7,375 nt of DNA from Propionibacteriaceae bacterium (GCA_003451975.1 DMIX01000115.1:1-7375), one strand, 5' to 3'; shown: positions 1 through 6,436, numbered from the stretch's first letter. The notes: generated by a model from the letters alone, not told the origin. Program-made: numbers and translations.

Positions 1-37
1 ACAAAAACAACCGCCCCATCTTCGTCTGTCGCGGGTT
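1..37 (-). terminator. possible weak rho-independent terminator at the operon end
   Basis: Read on the minus strand, about 40 nt after the stop of the zinc-ribbon gene, AACCCGC (37-31) can pair with GCGGTT (14-9) if one C bulges out. A loop of about 16 nt lies between them, and the T-rich run GTTTTTGT (8-1) follows directly. The position and T-run suit the end of the operon, but the stem is short and bulged and the window ends here, so this is only a candidate. Confidence 0.3.
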
Positions 38-39
38 AA

Positions 40-60
40 AGGAAGATATCATGACTTCCT
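40..60. repeat. short inverted repeat downstream of the operon
   Basis: AGGAAG (40-45) and CTTCCT (55-60) form a 6-bp inverted repeat around a 9-nt loop, 18 nt past the last stop codon of the operon. On the minus strand it is followed by TTAACC, not a real T-run. It could be part of a termination or mRNA-stabilising structure, or be chance. Confidence 0.3.
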
Positions 61-78
61 GGAAGCGGAACAAGCAGT

Positions 79-573
79 TCAATTGAGCTGCAGCTCCAGG
101 CTGGCACCGCAGTTAGGGCACTTGGAAAGGGCCTGTTTGACAGGGAATTGCGCGCCGCAGTAGGGGCAGCGACGCTCGACCTTGCTCTCCTTGAGGTTCG
201 GGAACACGTAGACCAGGCGGTCGTGACGGTGGTCCGCGATGATTTCCCCACGCGAACGAAGAATCTCCAGCGCTGCATGCACGCTGGACGCGGGTGCAGC
301 GAGTGCGGCGATTGCTTCCGCCTCGGTGGTCTCGAACTTGCCCTGCGCGCGCACCCACTCGACGATCCGATCGGCGAGACGTTCGGGTTCGATCTCGTTC
401 AATCGCCGCCAGGTGACGCCCGCCCACGCGGCGGCGCCCCCACCGATAACGATCAGGAGTATCGACAATGGCAGTCTCTCCGGGCGTGCCACTGAGGCAC
501 ACATAAACAACAGGCCCAGACTCACCAGTAACCCACCACCAGCCAACACAATCAACGCGATCGTCTTGTTCAT
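79..573 (-). CDS. two-TM membrane protein with winged-helix-like region and C-terminal zinc ribbon
   Basis: This encodes a 164-aa protein of unknown function. Two hydrophobic segments (about residues 5-27 and 36-54) form a hairpin in the membrane. Residues 63-125, rich in alternating helices with a basic RLVYVFP end, look like a winged-helix fold. The C-terminus carries a four-Cys zinc ribbon, C136-P-Y-C139 and C152-P-N-C155, followed by only nine residues. The start at 573 is chosen because GGAGG (585-581) lies 7 nt before it; an in-frame ATG at 579 is only 1 nt from that SD, and the open frame further upstream runs into the preceding gene. It is the last gene of the operon, 23 bp after the coiled-coil gene. 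The zinc ribbon and winged helix could bind nucleic acid, but in a small membrane protein they may equally mediate protein contacts. I do not recognise a named family. Confidence 0.85.
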   Translation of the reverse strand: MNKTIALIVLAGGGLLVSLGLLFMCASVARPERLPLSILLIVIGGGAAAWAGVTWRRLNEIEPERLADRIVEWVRAQGKFETTEAEAIAALAAPASSVHAALEILRSRGEIIADHRHDRLVYVFPNLKESKVERRCPYCGAQFPVKQALSKCPNCGASLELQLN

Positions 574-580
574 CGTCATG

Positions 581-585
581 CCTCC
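581..585 (-). promoter_or_regulatory. ribosome binding site of the zinc-ribbon gene
   Basis: GGAGG on the minus strand lies 7 nt from the ATG at 573 and 1 nt from the ATG at 579. The spacing favours the start at 573 (MNKT...), two residues shorter than the alternative. Confidence 0.7.
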
Positions 586-596
586 ACAGGGATCTT

Positions 597-1787
597 CTAT
601 CCCTTCCAGCCGCGGGTGGCAGCCTGCAAGGCGCTGCCCAGCGCGTCGAACATGCCGGAGATCTGCTGCTCCGCCAGAGGGCCGTGCACTTCCGCCTCGA
701 ACAGGGCGCTGAATTCGGCGGGGTTGGCGACGAGCGCTTTCTCGTCCCGCACTTTGTCGCGCAGCACACCCCATTGCCCGTTGAATGCGAGCACGCCGTC
801 ATCTACGGTGACGCTGATGGCACGGAGGTACGCGGAATGCATCGCCTGCTCGTTGCTCAGCGCTTTCACGCTGTGCGCCATACTCGCCAGGCCCTGCCCG
901 ATCCCATTCAGCCGCGCGATCAGACCAGCTACCTGCGCCAGGCCCTCTTCGTATGCGTCCGTTTCGACGTTCAGGGTGACCATCCGGTCGATAGCGTCGA
1001 TCAGGGACATTGCCTGTGCTTCGCCGGACAACGGGATCTTCCAATGATCGAGTACATAGAAGATCGCCCGCCGCAGCGCGAGCTGCTCGCGGACGGCATC
1101 GTCGTCCAACTGCGCAAGCTCCTCGCGGGCGTGCGTCGCGGCGACGCTGGCCTGTTGCCACTGCTGTTTGAGTTGCTGCTCGCTCTCGGTATAGGCCGAA
1201 CGCGCCACAGCCCATTCGTCGCGGACGTCCTTCAGCGCGACGGCGTTCTCCGTGAGCCGACCGATCAGCTCGTTGCGACGGCGGTCCAGCGCACTGATCT
1301 TGAAGAAGTTGATGAACACCGCCAGACAGCCCGAGAGCCGTTTGATCTCCGCGTTGAGCTGGACCAAGTCGGTTTCCATTTGGCCGCGCTCCGCCTTGAG
1401 CTTCTCCTCCTGCTGATCGAGACGCGGGTTGAGTGCGCGTACTCGCGCGGTCTCCTGCTGGGCACGATCAAGCAACTCATCCGCGATGCGCTCGGCTTCC
1501 GGTACGATGCGCTCGGCCAGCTCCTGCCGCCGTGCTGCCAGCGTTTCCCGCTCGACTACCAGGCGTTCGTCGATCGCAGTACGCACGGCGCCGGGAAGCG
1601 CCGCCAGATCAGCTTCCACCCGCGCGCTGAGCTCATCTAACGCCGCATCGTGTACGGCCTTGCTGGTCTGGTGCGCGCTGACGAATTGCGTCTGCACTTC
1701 CTCCAACTCGCGCGCGACAGCGCCGACCTGTTCTTGCGCGCCGTTGAGAAAACGATCGAGCTGCTCGAGTGACATCGCTTGTGCCAT
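597..1787 (-). CDS. coiled-coil protein of unknown function
   Basis: This encodes a 396-aa protein without signal peptide, so probably cytoplasmic. It is dominated by Glu/Gln/Arg/Ala-rich helices. Likely coiled-coil stretches are residues 15-60, 72-152 and 180-228. They are broken by a short hydrophobic patch at about 151-167 (LSGCLAVFINFFK), which may be a hairpin turn or a membrane-touching segment. The C-terminal part (240-396) is also helical but less charged, and resembles a compact helical bundle. There are no catalytic motifs, and only one Cys (C154). The start at 1787 has GGAGGT 5 nt upstream; Met5 is a weaker alternative. The gene sits 23 bp after the radical SAM gene and 23 bp before the zinc-ribbon gene, so it is almost surely cotranscribed. 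A scaffold or assembly role next to the membrane protein is plausible but unproven. It could also be an SMC-like or phage-shock-like helical protein; I see no ATPase motif. Confidence 0.85.
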   Translation of the reverse strand: MAQAMSLEQLDRFLNGAQEQVGAVARELEEVQTQFVSAHQTSKAVHDAALDELSARVEADLAALPGAVRTAIDERLVVERETLAARRQELAERIVPEAERIADELLDRAQQETARVRALNPRLDQQEEKLKAERGQMETDLVQLNAEIKRLSGCLAVFINFFKISALDRRRNELIGRLTENAVALKDVRDEWAVARSAYTESEQQLKQQWQQASVAATHAREELAQLDDDAVREQLALRRAIFYVLDHWKIPLSGEAQAMSLIDAIDRMVTLNVETDAYEEGLAQVAGLIARLNGIGQGLASMAHSVKALSNEQAMHSAYLRAISVTVDDGVLAFNGQWGVLRDKVRDEKALVANPAEFSALFEAEVHGPLAEQQISGMFDALGSALQAATRGWKG

Positions 1788-1792
1788 CGGTT

Positions 1793-1798
1793 ACCTCC
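1793..1798 (-). promoter_or_regulatory. ribosome binding site of the coiled-coil gene
   Basis: GGAGGT on the minus strand, 5 nt before the ATG at 1787, lies in the 23-bp gap after the radical SAM stop codon. It supports the annotated start. Confidence 0.75.
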
Positions 1799-1810
1799 GT
1801 CTCCAACTCA

Positions 1811-3202
1811 TCAGTTGACGCCAATCCCGTGCACGCGACCCAGGATGCGCCGTTTGGCACGCCACAGCACTGTGGCCCACGGCCCGACCGGTTGCAGGTG
1901 CGCAGCGATCTCCGTGAACGACTCCTGCTCGTCCCAATACAACGGGCACGCTCCACAACACAATGCAGCATACTCGCAACCGCGGCAGCCCGGCGGCAGG
2001 AATTCCTTGTTCCGCCAGTATTTCGCTGCGCGGCGGTTCCAGACTGTGTCGAAATCCTCGTACAGCAGGTTGCCGACCCCCTGCGCGAAGCTGGAGCACG
2101 GTAACACCCCACCGTCCGGGGCGATGGACAGCAGACCGTCCGCCGCCGAACACGACGGGCTGCCCAGACCATACGCCGCCGGGTTGAACAGGCAAAACGG
2201 CACCGGGCTATACCACACGAAGCGCAGCCCGCAGTCTTCGGCGTGCTGCTTGAGCGCGAGCACGAGCGGTCCGATATCGGTATAGCCGATGTCGGGCTGG
2301 CCGACCGCATCCCCGGTGCGGATCACCATGTTCATCGAGAGATGCTCCGAGCCCAGATCTGCAACCAGATCGATCAGCGCGTGCAGTCCGGCGCGGTTCA
2401 ATTCGTTAATCGTCGTGTTCGTGTGCACACGGATACCCGCAGCGCGCAGCGTGCGGATGCCGGCCACGGTCCGCTCGAACGCGCCTCGCCGGCCGACGAC
2501 GCGATCGTGCGTTTCCGCATCGCCCGCCTCCAGGCTGACCTGTGCGCTGTCCAGGCCAGACTGCGCGAGCGCCTGAACCAGCACTGGCCGCGCACAGCGA
2601 ATACCGTTGGTAATCAGGTTCATCCACATCCCGCGCGAGCGCCCGTAGGCCACCAGCTCCGGCAGGTCGCGGCGCAGCGTTGGCTCCCCGCCGGTGAAGG
2701 ACAGGCTCGGCACGTGCGCTTGGTCGACGATCTTATCGATAACCGACAAGACCTCCGCCGTGGACATTTCCGGCACCTTGCGGCCGCGGTCGGGTGCGCT
2801 GGCGTAGCAGAAGGCACAGCGGTTCTGGCAACGGTAGGACAGCGCGATCTCGGCCAGCACCGGATACTTCCGCTGATGGGAGCCGAACGGCGTCTGCTTC
2901 AGCGCGGGCGCACACGCCGGCCGGTCCGAGAGCAACGCGCTGACACTGCGCAGCAACCCCGCGAGATCGGATTCGATCCGCTCCGCAGGAACGCCATAGC
3001 GGCCAGAGATCGCGGCGATCAGCGCGGTGGTGTTCACCGTTTCGCTGGAATATAGCGCATAGAGCATCTCCGCCGCCATCGGATTGAGATGGTGGACGCG
3101 GTTTGGACGCAGGATGAGCAACCCGTCTTCCAGGCGTACCGACAGATACCGCCGTGTGCTCGCGACGAACGTCTCAGCGAAGGACTGCAAGCGCTCGCTC
3201 AT
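1811..3202 (-). CDS. radical SAM/SPASM peptide-modifying enzyme with N-terminal PqqD-like RRE
   Basis: This encodes a 463-aa cytosolic enzyme of the class that modifies ribosomal peptides. Residues 18-95 match the PqqD-like fold (RVHHLNPMAAEMLYAL, then helices ending in a DLAGLLRSVSALL-type segment), the RiPP recognition element that grips a precursor. The radical SAM core follows: C125-x3-C129-x2-C132 (CQNRCAFCY) for the SAM-binding 4Fe-4S cluster and GGEP at 171-174. The SPASM region shows C351, G364-x4-C369 and C406-x2-C409-x5-C415-x3-C419, which would hold auxiliary clusters. C337 lies just before, and no Cys follows C419. By family knowledge such enzymes form thioether, C-C or related cross-links in peptides such as sactipeptides, ranthipeptides and PQQ. 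The start at 3202 is 5 nt after the stop of the CHSA-tail gene; the longer open frame to 3292 would overlap the tail and adds no family-like sequence. The SD is weak, so translational coupling is likely. The probable substrate is the CHSA tail. The family call is firm; the reaction is inferred. Confidence 0.95.
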   Translation of the reverse strand: MSERLQSFAETFVASTRRYLSVRLEDGLLILRPNRVHHLNPMAAEMLYALYSSETVNTTALIAAISGRYGVPAERIESDLAGLLRSVSALLSDRPACAPALKQTPFGSHQRKYPVLAEIALSYRCQNRCAFCYASAPDRGRKVPEMSTAEVLSVIDKIVDQAHVPSLSFTGGEPTLRRDLPELVAYGRSRGMWMNLITNGIRCARPVLVQALAQSGLDSAQVSLEAGDAETHDRVVGRRGAFERTVAGIRTLRAAGIRVHTNTTINELNRAGLHALIDLVADLGSEHLSMNMVIRTGDAVGQPDIGYTDIGPLVLALKQHAEDCGLRFVWYSPVPFCLFNPAAYGLGSPSCSAADGLLSIAPDGGVLPCSSFAQGVGNLLYEDFDTVWNRRAAKYWRNKEFLPPGCRGCEYAALCCGACPLYWDEQESFTEIAAHLQPVGPWATVLWRAKRRILGRVHGIGVN

Positions 3203-3207
3203 GACGA

Positions 3208-4968
3208 TCAGAAGCTCGACACGCACGCCGAGTGGCACGCGGAATGACAGGCCGAATGGCAATTGCAGGCACTGTGGCACGCTGAATGGCAATTGCTGTG
3301 CACACAGGCACTGTGACAGGCATCATGGACGCACGCACTATGGCAGGCCGAGTGGCACGCGCTGTGGCAGGCATCGTAGCCCTGCACGGCGGCAGCCTGC
3401 GGGGGATCAGCTCCGATCAGTCTGTCGACAAAACCAGTTGTTGACGCAGACAAGTTCTCCATCGACGTTGCCACGCTCGACGAGATGCCCTCCAGCACTC
3501 CGGCGGCCTGGTCAGCCGCCACGACGACCGGTGATTGCCGCATCCCGCTGCCCGGTGCAGTGACATCAGGCGGGGAAGCCTCCGCTCGTGGGTGGTAGTG
3601 CTGCGAGAGCATCGCCCACATCCAGGCATCACCGAACGAAGGGCCCCTGGGAGTCGGTGTGCCACGCCATGTATCCCACGCGATGTCCGCACGCTCCACG
3701 TAGGTCTCCCGTGTCTTGCGCATGTCGGCGTTCCACACTTTGGGCTGCAACCGTGCCAAGAGAAGCGCCATCACCCGGTCGATCCCCAACCTGGACAACG
3801 TGCCATCGTCGGCAATTGCATCGAGAAGCGCCTTTTCGTAGTCTTCGCTGGCACCCGTGGGATCGAGAACGGTTAACTGTAACGGATTGCGGTTGACCAC
3901 TTCGACGACGCCTTTGTTGGCAAGACCCATCAACACGAGCGTCAGCACTTTGCTCGTGTTCCCGAGCAGCAACGCCGCTTCGATCGCGGTCAGGTCCGGG
4001 ACATAGCCCGCCTTCTCGAAGGTTTCCACTTCGATCTCGGGCGATTCGTACAGCGCCGGCGCCGGTTTGGGCGCTGCCCGCCGGACGAAGAGGAAGAAGA
4101 TACCAAGCACCACCAGCAGCCCACCGCAGCCAAACACGGCCAGGGTTGCCAGCACGCCGGCGGTGCGCGTCTGCGCCTCATCTGGATGGGGCGTGGGTTC
4201 CACCGGAAGCAGCTCAGGAGTGGTCATAGCCGAGGGGACCGTGATCCCTGAGAAGTGGCGCGCCGGCAGATAGAAACGCGGCACGAAGTGATACTGCACG
4301 GGCACCGCCGACTTCGAGACGTAAACCGAAAGATACGTTTTCCCGGTCGCCTCATCCGGCGTGGGGTAATAAACCCAGCGATCGAAGGCGCCAGTGGAGG
4401 TCCGGTCAGACACAAGTCCCGTCGCATCGACGACCGCCTCGGTCACCTGTTCTTCCGCCGTGATTCCGGCCGGGAGCTCGACCGGCAGAATGAAGCGCAC
4501 GATCTCTTCGTCGATCGCCAGGCTCCACTGCACTGGCGCCCACGAGACCACGCGATAGTCCGCCTTGTCAACGGTCGTGACGTCGAGTGCGTCCGCCACG
4601 TCGTAACGAACCGTAAGGGTGTACGTCTCGCCGGGCCGGGTGGAAAAACCGAACGGGACGGTGTAGAAACCGCCGCCCTTGCTGGACAACCGGACGTCAG
4701 ACGTTTTACCGCCGCTGCTCGTGATGTCCGCCGAACGAATAGTGTGCCCTGCATCGAGGGGTCCCAGCGTGGTAATCTGGTTTCGGCTGTCCGTCTCGGC
4801 GAATGTCAGCTTATAAGTGATGCCCAACCCGCCGTCGCTCCGGACCACCACCTGACTATCGGCCTGGAGCAGGTCAGGGGGGCTGGCGGCAAGAACGGGG
4901 AGTGACGTGAGGAGCACGAGTACAACGAGCGTGCTCGCGACTGTTACCCTTTGGACGACAGATTTCAT
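3208..4968 (-). CDS. DUF2207-like membrane protein with C-terminal CHSA-repeat Cys-rich tail
   Basis: This encodes a 586-aa protein. Residues 1-27 are a signal peptide (KSVVQR, hydrophobic core, cleavage near VLA-A). Residues 30-265 form a beta-rich extracytoplasmic domain, with a Pro-rich stretch before one TM segment at 270-296 that ends in RRAAPK. The cytoplasmic part (297-430) has the YVPDLTAIEAALLLG and GLANKGVVEV signatures I associate with DUF2207 proteins, followed by a low-complexity linker (435-530). Residues 534-582 hold nine CHSA units and 13 Cys; the only other Cys is C281 in the membrane. From memory, DUF2207 proteins commonly end in a Gly/Ser-rich tail, so this tail is unusual. 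The start at 4968 has AGGAGG 6 nt upstream; the open frame to 5049 lacks this support and would bury the signal peptide. The gene is followed after 5 nt by a radical SAM/SPASM enzyme, which suggests the tail is a modification substrate. Metal binding is an alternative. The DUF2207 assignment is by pattern recognition and is fairly, not fully, sure. Confidence 0.93.
   Translation of the reverse strand: MKSVVQRVTVASTLVVLVLLTSLPVLAASPPDLLQADSQVVVRSDGGLGITYKLTFAETDSRNQITTLGPLDAGHTIRSADITSSGGKTSDVRLSSKGGGFYTVPFGFSTRPGETYTLTVRYDVADALDVTTVDKADYRVVSWAPVQWSLAIDEEIVRFILPVELPAGITAEEQVTEAVVDATGLVSDRTSTGAFDRWVYYPTPDEATGKTYLSVYVSKSAVPVQYHFVPRFYLPARHFSGITVPSAMTTPELLPVEPTPHPDEAQTRTAGVLATLAVFGCGGLLVVLGIFFLFVRRAAPKPAPALYESPEIEVETFEKAGYVPDLTAIEAALLLGNTSKVLTLVLMGLANKGVVEVVNRNPLQLTVLDPTGASEDYEKALLDAIADDGTLSRLGIDRVMALLLARLQPKVWNADMRKTRETYVERADIAWDTWRGTPTPRGPSFGDAWMWAMLSQHYHPRAEASPPDVTAPGSGMRQSPVVVAADQAAGVLEGISSSVATSMENLSASTTGFVDRLIGADPPQAAAVQGYDACHSACHSACHSACVHDACHSACVHSNCHSACHSACNCHSACHSACHSACVSSF
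3223..3369 (-). repeat. CHSA tandem-repeat coding region (Cys-rich tail)
   Basis: This stretch encodes residues C534 to C582 of the membrane protein. Cysteines lie at 534, 538, 542, 546, 551, 555, 560, 564, 568, 570, 574, 578 and 582, so the spacings are 4,4,4,5,4,5,4,4,2,4,4,4. Nine complete CHSA units are interrupted by VHDA, VHSN and a single Asn. No two of the nine 12-base units are identical, and Ser is encoded by both AGY (four units) and TCN (five units). The region therefore looks repetitive as protein but is diversified as DNA. It is the likely target site of the adjacent radical SAM enzyme. Confidence 0.9.
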
Positions 4969-4974
4969 GCGTTT

Positions 4975-4980
4975 CCTCCT
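4975..4980 (-). promoter_or_regulatory. ribosome binding site of the CHSA-tail membrane protein
   Basis: AGGAGG on the minus strand, 6 nt before the ATG at 4968, is a near-perfect Shine-Dalgarno. It decides the start in favour of the signal-peptide Met, not the upstream candidate at 5049. Confidence 0.85.
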
Positions 4981-5065
4981 TGCACCGGACACAGCTGACA
5001 AGCAAAACGAAGGAGATCGCCGAATGCGTGCGGGGTCAACGCACAGCATTCAGCGCTCAATCCGG

Positions 5066-6268
5066 TCACGGCGAGAAATCGTATTGAGACCAGAGCCCGC
5101 CACTCCAGCGCAGATAGATGACTTGATTCCAACTCGGCACCCACACAAGCCGGCCGTTCTGATAATCCCTCAGCCGGGCGTGCTCAGGATCGTCGCAAAC
5201 CTCCTGCGGTTCGGTCGAATACCCCAGGCTCTCACGAATCGACTGGTTCGTGCACCATGCCCAGCCCAAACCGCGGTCCGGCAAATACAGGCCAGGCGTG
5301 TTGGACGGTGCACAAGACGGGCTCGTGTGTTGATCCCACGCATCGTCGAGCAGGAAGAAACGGCCTGTCGGTTCGATCAGGGGAACTATCGCGTTACGTT
5401 TATCGCCCGAGCGCCACAACATCCCGCCGTTCTGGAACTTCCGGGCGCAAACCGTGAGCGGTTGCACGGGACCAAGCGGTTGGCCCAGCTCAGCCGTCTT
5501 CGCCGCTGCGACGTAGTCGATGGCCCATACGCCATTGCCGTGCGGAACGACCGGTTTGAGCGTAAACTGCAGTTGGTAACTGCCATCCGCACCGGACATA
5601 CCCAACGCCGCCTCTGCCGGGTCGAAACCGGCGATCTGCACCCTGCACCGCCCACCGGTCGCTGCCTCCACGGGCGCCTGCCACGTCAGATCGAACGTGC
5701 CATCCGCCAAGCTGCGAGTTGATGCCGATACGGAGCCACCCTCGCAGGTAATTGTGGCGTCACCCAATCCTGCTCCGACGATGCTGTCCCGCACATTGCC
5801 ACGCACCCACCAGATCCGGTTGGGGCTCATGCACGCCATTCCACAACCACCGGGGCATTGCTGCCCATCCGGACAGCGCAACACTGTGCCCGTGGGACAG
5901 GCCGGCGGCGTACACACGGGTTGAGGTTGCTCTCCGGTTACCCTGAAGATGATCCAGATCTGTTTTTCCCCGCCCTCATAGAGCGCGCGCAGCGTCAGGC
6001 TGTAGTCGTCGGGCGTTGGAAAAACAATGGTCTTACTCCCCGGCCCATACAGGGTCTCTTGCTTCCCCCCAGGCCAAACCAGGATCGCTTCTTCGATGTT
6101 CTCGAAATTCCAGGTCAACGTGACCGGTTCGGAAGGACCGGCGTGGTATTTGTCCGCATCGAACGAAACGACCGGTTGCGGCTCCTGAGAATGGGCAGAA
6201 CCGGCCTGCATCAACGCCAGGAGCGAGACCAACACAAACAGCAAAGCATAGTTCACTCGACGAACCAT
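5066..6268 (-). CDS. secreted multidomain protein (Ig-like, Cys-rich linker, carboxypeptidase-regulatory-like domain, Trp-rich C-terminus)
   Basis: This encodes a 400-aa exported protein. Residues 1-25 are a signal peptide (VRR, hydrophobic core, AGSA end) without a lipobox Cys. Residues 31-111 resemble a small Ig-like beta domain (SFDADKYHAGPSEPVTLTW, then a TPDDYSLTLRA strand). A short Cys-rich linker has C119, C124, C132, C138, C142 and C146, which could form disulfides outside the cell. Residues 153-237 look like a carboxypeptidase-regulatory-like beta sandwich (GNVRDSIVGAGLGDATITC, SLADGTFDLTW). The C-terminus (270-397) is rich in Trp and Gly, with two related FQNG/YQNG motifs at 278 and 369. 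I see no enzyme active site, so binding or adhesion is more likely than catalysis. The start at 6268 has GGAGGT close upstream; the open frame to 6313 lacks an SD and puts extra residues before the signal peptide. It is the first gene of the operon, 97 bp before the CHSA-tail gene, with no terminator seen between them. It may act outside the cell with that membrane protein (inference). Confidence 0.88.
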   Translation of the reverse strand: MVRRVNYALLFVLVSLLALMQAGSAHSQEPQPVVSFDADKYHAGPSEPVTLTWNFENIEEAILVWPGGKQETLYGPGSKTIVFPTPDDYSLTLRALYEGGEKQIWIIFRVTGEQPQPVCTPPACPTGTVLRCPDGQQCPGGCGMACMSPNRIWWVRGNVRDSIVGAGLGDATITCEGGSVSASTRSLADGTFDLTWQAPVEAATGGRCRVQIAGFDPAEAALGMSGADGSYQLQFTLKPVVPHGNGVWAIDYVAAAKTAELGQPLGPVQPLTVCARKFQNGGMLWRSGDKRNAIVPLIEPTGRFFLLDDAWDQHTSPSCAPSNTPGLYLPDRGLGWAWCTNQSIRESLGYSTEPQEVCDDPEHARLRDYQNGRLVWVPSWNQVIYLRWSGGLWSQYDFSP

Positions 6269-6272
6269 AGCG

Positions 6273-6278
6273 ACCTCC
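6273..6278 (-). promoter_or_regulatory. ribosome binding site of the secreted protein
   Basis: GGAGGT on the minus strand lies 4 nt before the ATG at 6268 and selects this start over the in-frame ATG at 6313, which has no SD-like sequence. Confidence 0.75.
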
Positions 6279-6408
6279 CTTCCCAACCCTTCGCGCAGTG
6301 CTGAGGAAGCCACGCGTGCGGTGCGAACGAACCAGCAGCAACCCAGATTCCTGTGCCAATGACGAGCGCAACGCCGCTGCGGTCCGTGACGACCCAGTCT
6401 TCGGATAT

Positions 6409-6436
6409 ATTATAGACCGACGCCAGGTGAAGTCAA
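6409..6436 (-). promoter_or_regulatory. sigma70-type promoter of the five-gene operon
   Basis: On the minus strand TTGACT (6436-6431) and a perfect TATAAT (6414-6409) are separated by 16 bp. Transcription would start near 6402, giving a leader of about 134 nt before the ATG at 6268. This is an AT-rich island in GC-rich DNA and is placed correctly for the first gene of the operon. No clear riboswitch or attenuator was recognised in the leader. There is no comparably good promoter in the gaps between the five genes. Confidence 0.7.

Noticed and set aside
684..1640. Long plus-strand open frame (318 aa) opposite the coiled-coil gene
   Set aside because: Arg/Leu/Gln-rich shadow of the minus-strand coding sequence, with no domain and no ribosome binding site; the opposite strand fits an operon with good start signals.
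2243..3055. Plus-strand open frame (270 aa) opposite the radical SAM gene
   Set aside because: Antisense shadow of a gene with unmistakable radical SAM and SPASM motifs.
3203..3292. Longer N-terminus for the radical SAM enzyme starting at 3292
   Set aside because: The extra 30 residues are the alternative frame of the CHSA repeat, lack an SD, and precede the PqqD-like domain without resembling it.
3223..3369. Possible multiheme cytochrome c tail because of dense Cys and His
   Set aside because: Heme c attachment needs CxxCH; here Cys is followed directly by His (CHSAC), no CxxCH occurs, and the tail is predicted to be cytoplasmic.
3212..3370. Regular short repeats resembling a CRISPR-like or minisatellite array
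   Set aside because: The units are 12 bases long without spacers, and they translate in frame into CHSA units at the end of a well-supported gene. They are protein repeats.
4255..4905. Plus-strand open frame opposite the membrane protein
   Set aside because: Antisense shadow; its Arg- and Gly-rich composition is typical of GC-rich reverse frames, and it has no recognisable domain.
4969..5065. Possible internal promoter in the 97-bp gap (TTGACC present)
   Set aside because: No acceptable -10 element lies 15-19 bp downstream; the gap more likely holds only the ribosome binding site.
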